A DNA stretch of 64,000 bases from NCBI GenBank assembly GCA_037447655.1, contig JBBHKE010003573.1, positions 97,281 through 161,280 of the forward strand, written 5' to 3'. This stretch comes from Zygnema cylindricum. Its lineage: Eukaryota > Streptophyta > Zygnematophyceae > Zygnematales > Zygnemataceae. The notes under the pieces are model-generated. The model made no database searches, was not told the DNA's origin, and saw only the letters and a list, made by a program, of their open reading frames with translations. Made by a program: the position numbers and the translations under genes. Shown here piece by piece: positions 1-10,076 of this stretch (position 1 is its first letter; each line of letters begins with the position of its first letter).

Positions 1-387
1 GAGGTGCCTCAGAATGAAGTTGTTGGCAGCCATGTTTACATCCTCCCACATTTGAGTATCGTTCTCCGCGGTCTTCACGGTCGTCGCTCAAGGTAGTGTG
101 GCAATAGGAGTAAGGGGTGGCTCCATCCTTTTCCCCTTTTTGGACACATTGCTGTCCCCATCATGTGCCTCCTCTGCTGAGGCAATTGTTGCTGCAGGAA
201 ACCTTACTCCTCTAAATCCTGGTGGAGTTCCCGAAGGTGGACGTTTCAATTATCTACTGACAATACCCCAGTATCGTTTTTTGCACAAAGCTCCCATCAT
301 CATGGCTTCCCAACAAATGAACCCAGATCCATTGAATGTGGGCACCCTAGAGGGTGGGCCCATAACCTGCAATTCTGTGTCCTCCAT
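1..387 (-). pseudogene. Copia-type gag, 5' fragment (element 0)
   Basis: This is the N-terminal part of a Ty1/copia Gag running off the left edge. The frame can start at an ATG inside the LTR (385-387) and reads through the primer site into MGPPSRVPTFNG, matching the Gag of the element at 10081. An in-frame stop follows after about 45 codons. Similarity to the 10-kb Gag continues beyond it (GTPPGFRGVRF, then ENDTQMWEDVNMAANNFILRH-like residues), so the copy is broken. The rest of the element lies outside the window. The assignment rests on the side-by-side match with the better preserved element at 10 kb. Confidence 0.75.
353..367 (-). promoter_or_regulatory. Primer binding site, half-tRNA initiator Met type
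   Basis: On the minus strand the 15 bases GGTTATGGGCCCACC directly follow the CA end of the LTR. They are exactly complementary to the anticodon stem-loop of plant initiator tRNA-Met (GGTGGGCCCATAACC, recalled from general knowledge). Drosophila copia and yeast Ty5 are known to prime from such a half tRNA. The ATG of the MGPP Gag start lies within the site. Confidence 0.7.
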
Positions 388-1158
388 TGGATCACAGAAT
401 AAAGGAAGCCTCTAGAGAGTATTTAACTAACCCACTTTAAGCCACAACCACTAATGTCCAAGAAGGCAAAATAACAGTTTGAGTGCACCCTTGTGCAGCT
501 TGGACTCCCTTTAGTCTGTAAGAAGAAGAATCACTGAAAACGACCAACCAGCCGATAAGTTATGAGACGGTAAAAATGCCAATTTGTACCAACTCTTAAA
601 GGGAGAGTTGATTGCCTACCAAAATTTTCTAAGTCTTGATTCCCTCTAATAACTTCTATCTACTAAAGTACGGATCAATCAGATTACTGTACCGTACCAA
701 AATTACTATTGCCGGTGTACTCTTTGTACGGCCTATGTAGGACAAGGCTATTAAGCGGACGCGTGTCTACTTTTCACTCGTCCGTACATTCCTCGGAATT
801 CCCATGACCGAATGTCATCTCTCCACGTGGCTCCATGTCATGCCACGTCACAAAACGCCAAAGTGACCACTCCGGAATTTCGGGGATGATGTGCGCCGTT
901 GGATTTGCAGCGAGACGCAATCTTAACCGTTATAAATACTTGCGCGATATTTGTTTCGTTGTTGCAACAAAGTGCGTGTTATCCGTTTTGAAATAGAATC
1001 GTACTTCGTACTTTCATAAAATTGTATCTATGCGTGCCGTATACAGTTTTAGTTTAATGGATTTGTTCTTCTCTAAATATATATATATTTATCACATACT
1101 ATAGCATTTAGCACTGGTCCTAGTCTTATAAGATAAAGCTGACCGCTATCGGCCAACT

Positions 1159-1199
1159 TGACGAACCAAAGGTACCGGGATCAAATCCCGGGTTCGTCA
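1159..1199 (+). ncRNA. tRNA-minihelix-like hairpin inside an LTR
   Basis: TGACGAACC (1159-1167) pairs with GGTTCGTCA (1191-1199). Inside it CCGGG (1175-1179) pairs with CCCGG (1187-1191) around a 7-base loop ATCAAAT. This is the geometry of a tRNA acceptor stem stacked on a T arm, with the D and anticodon arms replaced by a few bases. The loop resembles a Pol III B box, but no A box is visible. Whether it is transcribed is unknown. Confidence 0.45.
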
Positions 1200-1262
1200 G
1201 GTATATTTTTAGTAACCTACTTAAAATAACTGCTTGTTGAACCAAGGGAGCCATGGATCAAC

Positions 1263-2300
1263 TGTAGAAACTAATGGTTTTAAAGTATTTTCTAGGTCTG
1301 AAAAGAAATAAAGAAGCCGAGGCAGTCTATCTCTAACTTCTCTCTCAAACTCTCAAACTTGTTGCAGTCACTGAGAAATTGAAGAGGAAGCTAGAGCCAT
1401 GGCTACCTAGGCTATCCTGAGGTTTCCGGGAAATTTATATTAGTTAGGGTTTATTTATTTAAAAGGTGTGTGCCGGTGACAGGAATTGATCCTTGTACCT
1501 ACCAGCCGGCAGACAGGAAATAGCCGGTAGCCTTAGCCGTTAAGTCTAGGATTAGTGTTACGTAGTATATAGTTTGATAATTATTTAATTACGTATATGT
1601 ACGATAATTCATTTAACTATAATTGATTACGTGATACATAGATCCAGTACGGATTACGGTACAGATTACGAATCAATACCGCGCATTTGTTTCGTAAGTG
1701 AAACAAATACCGCGCATGTATTTATTACGGCTACGATTAAATTACATTCTAATCGGACGGCCGCAATTAGCGCCGAGATCGCGGAGGAAGATTTCGGCGG
1801 TTTGTGGCCATCGCCACATCGGATGACGCGTGGCGAAATTACATTGGATCGTGGAATCTCCGGAGATTATGGCACCGAATCCGGATATGACATGTGTCGA
1901 CATTTAGGGCATGTCGTACAATGTCCGTACCTAAAGTACACCGAGAGCTGTACTTTTGAGTACGGAACTCAATTCTGATTGGTTCCGTACATCAGTAGAT
2001 ACAGTCTGTGAGAGAGATAGGACTTAGAAAAATTTAGAAGATAGGACCCTCTCTCCCAGAGAGCTTCTGTATAAAAGGTCAACTTTGACCCTCCATAACT
2101 TACTGCTCAGGGGAACAAATTCAGAGATTCTTTTTGCTATCGACTCAGGGGAGTCTTGCCTTCACAGGGGTGCAGGTGGTCAGGGTTTTTGTCTGCCAGG
2201 GTGGCAGTTATTTTTGCTGAAACACAAAGGGGTCAGGATTATCCTAGAGGCTTCTTGGAAGCTGTCTACTCTGAGGACTTATGTAGGTCTTAGAGTTGCA
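1263..2300 (+). mobile_element. Solo copia LTR with 5-bp target duplication
   Basis: The 1038-bp unit begins TGTAGAAAC and ends GAGTTGCA. It is flanked by TCAAC on both sides (1258-1262 and 2301-2305), the 5-bp duplication expected of copia insertions. It matches the 3' LTR at 14423-15477 over its length. No internal coding region remains, so it is a solo LTR left by LTR-LTR recombination. It lies inside the LTR of element 0 and is therefore younger than it. A second hairpin of the tRNA-minihelix type is at 1471-1511 (TGCCGG pairing with CCGGCA). Confidence 0.85.
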
Positions 2301-2452
2301 TCAACCACCCTCTCTATCCTTCAGTGACTACAACAAGTATGGGGGCTAGAGAGAGGAGGTGGAGGCAGGCTGCCCGTTCTTTTCTTTCTGTTTTATACTA
2401 ACATATTTAAACCTAGAAAATACTATAGAAATCTACTAATTTCAACACATAC

Positions 2453-3000
2453 TTCTAGCAATTGAAGATATGATTTTTTGACGAAAGGCCCATAACCTGT
2501 TGTTCTACAACCACAGTTCTAGGTGAAGAACCAGAACTGGTAGTAGATGTGGACATATATTTCAGCAGAAGCTACCAGAAATCCTATCAAATATATTGCT
2601 TTGATACAGCACAGAATGTAACACAAGTGTCCAAACATCACCAAAATCCACACTATTACAGTATATCACATATAGTTTGTTAATTCCCAAAATTGTAGGC
2701 GAATTGACCTTGTAAACCATAAGATATAACACTTGGAAGCTTCCCAAAAATTGTTGTTTGGAGAGTTAAATCTAATACTGGATAATACAATTTTGACTAA
2801 GTCCTAACTTTTATACTCACAGAGAGTATCTACTAAAAACAACTAATCAGATGTTTATACCTGGAACTACACTACTGTACTTGGCTACGACAAAGTACCA
2901 AAACAGTACCTTAATGTACCGTGAGTACTTCCAAACCCTATTTGGCTACTAGACAAAAATATGACTAAAGTAACACTAAATTCTAATAAGTTACGTTACA
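2453..3000 (-). mobile_element. Copia LTR end plus gag stub (element Z)
   Basis: Reading minus, an ATG at 2554-2556 opens MSTSTTSSGSSPRTVVVEQQ, runs through the LTR end (AACAACA at 2498) and the primer-site-like GGTTATGGGCC (2487-2497), and continues as MGLSSKNHIF before the LTR of element 0 interrupts it. MGLSS is also the Gag start of the element ending at 23570. LTR sequence extends right of 2498, related to 6600-7020 (plus) and 17517-17900 (minus). I could not place its outer end with confidence; 3000 is approximate. Confidence 0.55.
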
Positions 3001-3430
3001 TATTAATGTGTCTCAGATTTACAGATAGTCTCCCGTACAGTAGTGTTTAGGGTGCTTAGTCAGCAGTGGATGCAAACGTCCAGCCGACTGTTGATCAAGT
3101 GGTCAATGTCACCTGAGTTCGTACAAAGTGATGAGTCACTTTGTGGTCCCACGTGAATCGTGTTCGTTGACCCCATTTAAATATGTGGTTGACGTAGAAT
3201 GTTGTAACACAATTTTCACAGATAATTGGGTAAGTCTCCGTTTGTCCGATTCTTCAAATAAATTCGTTCGATATATGTCGCGTGTGAAAGTGTGTCGTCG
3301 CTTTTTCATAAAACCCGTATGATGTTCTTTTGCCTACGCGTGTCTTTGCCGAAGTCCAATACACTCAAAGTACTTTGCTACTGTCATACTAAATAAGGTT
3401 AGTATTAAAATTTTCACTAACAAAAAATAT
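3001..3430. other. Unassigned, probably LTR remainder
   Basis: AT-rich sequence between the element Z LTR and the gag relic. I see no coding frame or clear repeat boundary. It may hold the outer end of the Z LTR and part of the decayed element to its right. Confidence 0.3.
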
Positions 3431-3439
3431 TCTAAGTCC

Positions 3440-4296
3440 TTAAACTCTCCTCACAGCCTTGTTTAATGAGTATGAAGATTTTATAAATTTAACAGTCTTA
3501 TCCACCCTCTTTAAGTAACTCACCGCGTACTTGTACGAAACGCTTTTCTTTGATTCAATAATGTCACTTGAAGTACGGAGGTACTCGCGAAGACCGTTCA
3601 AGAACACTTGCAACTTGTGGTCTTCGTCTAACATTCGTCCAAGATTGGTGAGCTGCTCCACAGGAATATTAAACCTTTTCACTGCATCGTTGATGTATTC
3701 ATTTTCCTTGAATCAAAATTGAATGAATTCGTGGAACACAAATTGCCCCTTATCCTCGACCCCTTTATCAAATAGATTCTCCAAACCTACCCAACATTCA
3801 TGAGCACTTCTATAAGCTTGAAAATGATCTAAAACCGAACCATGACAGCTTTATATCAAACCGTTAGTGGCGGCGATATCTTTTCGCTTCCACAATTTCC
3901 TACTAAAGAGATCTTTCGGTTCCCTCTCCTCTCCATTCACAATTTTCCACAAATTTTTTAAAATTAACCATTCCTTAATATATTTCTTCCAAACATCATA
4001 ATGTGAGCCATTAAACAACACAGTTTTTCCGGACAAACTAAATTCCTCTGAACTTCGACCTCACTACCAAGATCTAAATCTTCTTCCTCGTCAATTTTCC
4101 CTTTACCTCTACGAATTTTCTCCCTCCTTTTCTTTTTACCTTCACCTTCGGAGTCACCATCATCACCGTAATTTGGATCGAGATCTAGATCGCCAAATAC
4201 TTGAATCTTGCCCATTTGAACAACCGTGAGCCGTTCATCAAAAGTACGAACAAGGCCATCAAACAAGATTTGAAGTTGCTCCTCTGACAAAGTCAC
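3440..4296 (-). pseudogene. Decayed copia-like gag
   Basis: Three minus-strand pieces in order resemble a copia Gag. The first is an acidic and lysine-rich N-terminal segment (about 4296-4040, QLQILFDGLVRTFDERL, then EGEGKKKRREK). The second has the Gag N-domain pattern FNGSHYDVWKKYIKEWL with LWKIVNGEE (about 4030-3855). The third is a UBN2-like stretch (about 3682-3440, PVEQLTNLGRMLDEDHKLQ then FLNGLREYLRTSSDI). Frameshifts and stops separate them. The order and the primer site and LTR just upstream (4519-5269) support one old element. No pol follows on the left. Confidence 0.6.
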
Positions 4297-4518
4297 AGTA
4301 ACATTAGTTTCCTTCTATTTCAGTCCAAACGGATCACTGAGAGGACCTTATCAAACTGTTCGCCACTGAAGCCTTTTTCTCTCGGTTTCGGCAATGTGTC
4401 ACGTTGCTCCGGTGGAGGAGTAAAATTCGGTGCATAGGTTTCTTTTTCCTCCCCATAATAGCAACACTAGTCAGATTCTCCTCACAAAAAATTATATGAA
4501 TTCAACAGCAATACCCGT

Positions 4519-4528
4519 TGCGATACCA
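4519..4528 (-). promoter_or_regulatory. Primer binding site, canonical initiator Met type
   Basis: The minus strand reads TGGTATCGCAACGGG just downstream of the LTR end, the usual position and start (TGGTAT) of a plant LTR-element primer site for the 3' end of initiator tRNA-Met. It contrasts with the half-tRNA sites of the other copia elements in this window. Confidence 0.55.
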
Positions 4529-4530
4529 AA

Positions 4531-5269
4531 TGTTAAGTAATAGGGAGCGACTCACTTCACAAACAATTAACCAAGATGATGCACAGCGGAAACTTACACA
4601 GAAATAAATCTCAATCACCTGACAACAAATCACATCGACAAAATATAAATATATTAAGCCGAGGCCTTTCCAAAACAATCTCTCACTCTTACCAATCTAA
4701 CTCACTCAGATTTTTAACTCACATTGAACACTTATTCTCACTCACACTCACACTCAATACATTTGATGGATGATATATTTCCTAACTCTACCCACTCACT
4801 AAATAATCACTACCATAATAAAAAACAATTACAATTGAAATTAATTCATCGCAAACAGTCCCTAAACATAACGACTAGATGCACGCTGAGTGCGGCTGCC
4901 ATAGCCTGCGGCACCAAGCTACCTCTAGTCTGACAAATTTGCTCTCTGTAAACTGAAACAAAATGTGGCATGATCGTTGCAAGATCGTAGCAAGATCAGC
5001 CGTACAATGGTAATGCCGTTTGGTCGTACACATAAAATATTTCCGCGGACGAAAAGATCAAGTCACGCTTCGCGGACATGTAATATTTCACGGACGCCAA
5101 ATCGCGCTTCGCGAGCCAACATTTCTCCAAAATCGTCCAATGTCCGATTTGTACAATTGAACAGACAAATAGAGTACCGAACGAAACAAAACATAAATGT
5201 CGCACTGAAACGAACCAAACATTTAGTGGCGCGATTTCGGCCGACGCCTATTCGCCCAATATCCTAACA
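4531..5269 (-). mobile_element. 5' LTR of the gag relic element
   Basis: Reading minus, the unit starts TGTTAGGATATTGGGCG at 5269 and ends CTTAACA at 4531, two bases before a canonical primer site. The TG...CA ends, the length (739 bp) and the position relative to primer site and gag make this a 5' LTR. No partner LTR was seen to the left, so the element is truncated or overwritten there. Confidence 0.65.
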
Positions 5270-6070
5270 ACAATGATAAGGGATTGGACTTATTTATTAA
5301 TGGATATTTAAGAGTTTAAGATACAACATTATTAATTTAGGTGACGCATGCAAAAGAATCTTACAAATTGGAGTTGTATTGAAAGAGTAATAGCTTGTAT
5401 TTGGTGTATTTATGTGATAGTAGGAGGTCAAAATAACAAGTGAGTGTTCGTTGTATCAAATTAACGATCAAATTAGTAAAGTAATTTTTGGCGTACGTTT
5501 TATAAATTATTGAATGAATGAAAAAATCGTTTGGTACCCGCGATAGTTGGTTTCGTACAATTTAGGAACGAAATTCATCGCCAATTTATGTAATTCCGTA
5601 GGTAATTACGCACGTGAAATTTATGACCCGCATTCGTGTGAAGTCGAATTTCTACTCGCACAAACTTTTGCACGAAAATGTTATGTAGTGAAAAGTAGCG
5701 TTTGATTGGTTAGAAAATGCTACGGAGTTAGTTAGATATTTCGTATTCTTTTGCATTGGTCAGTCAAAGTCGCAACTAATGAATGATTGTCCGGGGTGAA
5801 AACCTGTTGAGCGGAGTGTTGATTCTAGCCTGGTTGGTCCAACGCGATGTGTAAATATTGAAGTTGAAAAGAAAATTAAGCATTTTTTCCTTTTGAAAAA
5901 GTTTGTGGAAATTGGTGACTGAACTTGGCCCTTAGCAAATCAATCTAAAATGGAGTAATGGGATTTTTGCATTGGAAATCGCCAACTAATTATAACTATT
6001 TAAGTAGTTAAGAGTTAGAATTACGTAAGAGAGGAGGGGAATGGAAACAAAATTTAAAAGAAAGGTTGAG
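5270..6070. other. No recognisable feature
   Basis: AT-rich sequence with scattered GTAC motifs. No open frame with recognisable product, no tandem repeat and no element end was found between the LTR at 5269 and the solo LTR at 6076. Confidence 0.5.
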
Positions 6071-6075
6071 CCAAG

Positions 6076-7020
6076 TGTTATTTTTGGAAAGCTTTAAGCC
6101 TCAGTAAACAAATGTGCGAGGGAAGGTTTTAGGACTTAGAATGTCTTATGTTCATAATCCTATAATACTTACCTCAAATAGTATGACTATGGTAGAAAGA
6201 CAGTAAAGTGTACGTAAGTCTACAAAGACAGGCGTCGTCACTTGAGGACACTGCAGGAATTTCGGAATGGCGCCGACGCCCATATATGCGTGTCACACAT
6301 CGAACGGGTGGAATATCAAAATCGGAAGGACAAGAAGGAAAGCGGGTATTTTTGATATGATCCGGTACGGGCAAACGCAGCTGCAGTTGATATGAATCAA
6401 GTCGACGGACGAGATTGATAAGAGAATCACAAGTGACTTAGCTGGCAAGTGTTTTCGCAACAGCCCGATGGACACATCTGGACAATATTGACTAAGCTAG
6501 CGGCAACAATTTGTACGATCACTAAGTGTAGATTTCTGAGTAATATTTATTGTACGCTGGTAGATTAGTTTTCGCGTGATTATAAATACTTTAGTCTTAG
6601 TGACGTTTTGGTTTTTGGACGTACCTCTCGGGTACACTTTTATCGTAGGTACAACATTATGTAATAGGACAATTAAGAGTAGATACTCATTGTGAGTATA
6701 AGACTTAGGACTAAGATTATTTTACATATCCACACATTTAGACTTTCAAGTAGTAAAAGTGCAGACAGTTTTTGGAAAACTTCTAAGTGTTTTATCTTGA
6801 ATTTTGTCTAATCAATTGTGTTGAAACTTTGGGAGTTGTCAGTATTTATAATACTCTATATTGTGATAGAGTTTTGTGGAGTTGAGATTTGTATATCATA
6901 TTTTGTGAGCATCTGAAAACAGCTGTTTGGTTGGATTCTTGATAGCTTCTGAGAGTGTATCATGTCTACTAATACTACTACTGCTGCTACTTCACCTACA
7001 CCGGTGGTCGTGGAATAACA
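6076..7020 (+). mobile_element. Solo LTR, element Z-like family
   Basis: The 945-bp unit starts TGTTATTTTTGG and ends GGAATAACA, with inverted ends TGTTAT/ATAACA. CCAAG occurs on both sides (6071-6075 and 7021-7025), a 5-bp target duplication. Near its end an ATG (6962) opens MSTNTTTAATSPTPVVVE before a stop, matching the LTR-encoded Gag starts at 2556 and 17570. The absence of a primer site after the LTR end confirms a solo copy. Confidence 0.8.
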
Positions 7021-7539
7021 CCAAGAAGGCAAGAGACTAATCTAAATGATATGTTAACAAAAGTTTCTTTTCAATAACAATTGAAAACTAAAAGAATTAC
7101 TTTCACACACTCAGAATGAGAGTGTTTATGAGAGTGTTTAAAATGTGAATGTGTGTTTTTCCAATTTATGGAATGTGTTGTCGAGAGTGAACCCCATAAT
7201 GGGATTTTTTTAGAGCTAGAAAATCTTGTTACATATGGTATCAATGATTTGTTTTGAAGCCAAGAGAAGTTTGCTCACCCAAAAATCAATTTCCGCGCGC
7301 AGTGAGGGTGTTTAGACCCGATCGAGGTAGAACTAGAACGTAACGTGGTAGGGGATTAGAGAGAAACTAAGTGGTCACACCGCTAGTGGCCGATCGTGAG
7401 ATGTGGGGCTTAGGTCCTTAAGAATTAGGCGGGGTGGGTCGTGTAGCCGAAAACTAACTTACCTCTGATGTTAATGAAATTAATGAGCAAAGGTCTAAGA
7501 GTAGTAAGAGGAATGCCAGTTTTAGGGAAAGGAAGATGA

Positions 7540-8260
7540 TAATAATAGACCTAAAAAGGTAAGAAATTTGAAATTGTTTATCACTGATGCACCATCTTTT
7601 GATGATAAGAAGATTGACGACTTTGATACATAGATTTTCCATATGGAATATTACTGTGAGTCTAAAAACTATGATAGTAAAGATTACATTTTTTTTTGCT
7701 GTTAGCTGTCTAAATACCCAAATGTGATACTAAAAACAGATAAGGTCTAATTTAATCGCAAACAATGTTGATTGGGAAACTTCTAAAACCGCGTTACTTG
7801 TTGGTCACTTATAAATAAAAAATGTTGGAAAAGTGGCTCCACTAAACTCCAAACAAAACATCACTAAATTATAACTAAAACAAAATCGGTGAAAAAAATA
7901 CTGTGGAATTTGACTCATCAAGTATTTATGTCACGGGTTTGACTAATGAAGTGGCAAAATCACATATCTTAAATTATCTGAATCTTATACTAAAATCAAA
8001 ATTGAAACATAAAAAACTTAATTATTTGAAAGAATTGTAAAATAAGGAGTTAGAATTAGAGGATCAGCTGGGGTATAACCGCAAAACTAGATCACAAAAA
8101 GGTAATTTCACTGAAGTGTCAGAATAGGTTGAAGAATTTGAGGAGGGATTGAATGGAAGTCTTCTCAATAGGCAAACCATTTTTCAGGGGGAATCAAAAA
8201 GTTGCACAACGTATTAATGCAGGAAACAAGTTTCACAATAGGTTGGGATACGTTAAAAGT
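7540..8260 (+). pseudogene. Possible decayed retroelement gag
   Basis: In broken frames I read APSFDDKKIDDFDT followed by IFHMEYYCESKNYDSKDY, which fits the pattern of retrotransposon Gag N-domains (F.G...DDF...FEYYFE). Many stops interrupt it. The later part (8050-8260) is acidic then basic without a clear motif. The assignment is weak and rests on a short pattern only. Confidence 0.25.
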
Positions 8261-8269
8261 CCCAAACCG

Positions 8270-9255
8270 ATTGATAATGCTCAAAATCCCAATCTTCTTT
8301 TCCCCTCATGCACTATGTCGTGCATGAGAGGCAAGCAAGGCAAACCATGCATTATAACCAACAAAGTCATGCTCAATAATATATGCTGACGAAAAAGGAA
8401 ACAGAATGACATGAATAAAGACAAAAATTATATACATCATAAAAGATGACCAATGTGAATGAGAAAAAGAATAGGGAAAGAATACTCCCTTAGCTACCGG
8501 TTCCTAAACATTCCGCGGCGAAAATCTGCAGTGTACGGAGAGCCTCATGAACGATAATTTTGGACTTCGCCCTCGGAGCAAATTGTGGAGCAAATTCTAT
8601 TTCGGGAGCTCTGCAAAACCCAACTTGATTCAACCAAGTCCAGTTCACCCTTAGTGCTCACAAGAGTGCTAAAGGTGTTTGTAAATATCCCGATGCCTTG
8701 TTTCTACAGGAGCGATCAGATTTAAAGTGGACACTCGTTTAGAATCCTATGAGTGGATTTGGTTTTTTGGAGCCCAATCGGATTAAGCATTTGCATTCTA
8801 TCCCTTTCTTTGCTTGATATATGGCATAATGTGGCCTTCGAGATTGTGTGACTATCTGGCTTAGAATTTCTTCCTAGATCTTGCCACGGGTGGCACTGCT
8901 TAGACACCTTTTTCTGTGTGCTGCTGTCGATGGCACCGAAAGGTGCTTGGATAGGTTTTTGCTTGTTTTTATAGATCTGGCCCTACGGCCTTGCCCCATT
9001 GTCTACAAGGTAGAGGTTTTGGTAAAACGTTTCTTAATTAAATCTGACCACCGCGTCTTGTTAGAGACTCCTTCTATCTGGTTTGATCAATTTGGTTTGG
9101 TCTGGTTTCTCTTGCACCTCAATAGGCCGTGCCAAAATCCTAGCCGTTTCAGTTTAGGGCTACCCCTTTTTCATGCCCACGGATTGGGACAATTTACATT
9201 AACAATCCGGATCTACTCACTGCGGGACATCTTTCCGTCCACCGCAGCTACATTC
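8270..9255. other. No recognisable feature
   Basis: The longest open frame here, 142 codons from 8881, shows no domain or compositional sign of being real. The segment ends abruptly at about 9255, where a copia LTR begins in mid-sequence. Confidence 0.4.
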
Positions 9256-10076
9256 TTCTCATTACTGCCGGACGGCAAGCACACGATAGCCAGTAACCTT
9301 AGCCGTTAAGTCTTTAGTAAGTGTTACGTACTAAATGGTTTGATATTCACTTAAACATTAAAACGTAGGATAACTCATTTAACTGTAATTGTTTACGGGA
9401 TACATAGATCCGGTAATGTAAAAGTACGGATTACGGTACGGATAAGAAATCAATACCGCGCATTTATTTCTTTAGCGAAACGAATACCGCGCATGTATTT
9501 ATTACGGCTACGATTAAATGTGAATTTAATCGGACGGCCGGAATTAGCGCCGAGATCGCGGAAGAAGATTTTGGAGGTTTGTGGTCATCGCCACATCGGA
9601 CGACACATGGCAAACTTACATTGGATCGTGGTATCTCCGGAGATTACGGCACCGAATCCGGATATGACATGTGTCGACATTTAGGCCATGTCGTACAATG
9701 TCCGTACATAAAGTACACCGGCAGTTGTATTTTTGTGTACGGAACTATGATCTGATTGGCTTCGTACATCAGTAGATAGAGTGTGTGAGAGAGATATGAC
9801 TTAGAAAAATTAGGAGATAGGACCCTCTCTCCCAGACAGCTTCTGTACAAAAGGTCAACTTTGACCCTCCATAGCTTACTGCTCAGGGGAGCAAATTCAG
9901 AGATTCTTTTTGCTATCGACTCAAGGGAGTATTGCCTTTACAGGGGTGAAGGTGGTGAGAGTTATTGTCTGCCACGATGGCAGTTGTTCTTGCTGAAACA
10001 CAAAGGGGTCAGGGTTATCCTAAAGGCTTCTTGGAAGCAGTCTACTCTGAGGACTTATGGAGGTCTCAGAGTTTCA
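9256..10076 (+). mobile_element. 5' LTR of copia element 1, 5'-truncated
   Basis: The segment matches 14665-15477 closely, starting inside the LTR at GCCGGACGGCAA and ending GTCTCAGAGTTTCA next to the primer site. The first roughly 240 bp of the LTR are missing and replaced by unrelated sequence. An ATG at 10057 within the LTR opens the Gag frame (MEVSEFQ, then VMGPPSR). Confidence 0.8.

Larger units (their letters stand above)
368..2447 (-). mobile_element. 5' LTR of minus-strand copia element 0, split by a solo LTR
   Basis: On the minus strand the LTR starts TGTTGAAATTAG at 2447 and ends GAATTGCA at 368, next to the primer site. Its body, without the inserted solo LTR and one TCAAC duplication, is about 1.04 kb. 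The start region resembles the minus-strand LTR start at 27287 (TGTTGA, then a shared TATTTTCTAGG block and ACTTGT stretch). It was inserted into the gag of another element, whose stub begins at 2448. Confidence 0.65.

Noticed and set aside
1141-1200. Functional tRNA gene
   Set aside because: The acceptor and T arm fold, but the D and anticodon arms and the A box are absent, and the hairpin lies inside an LTR.
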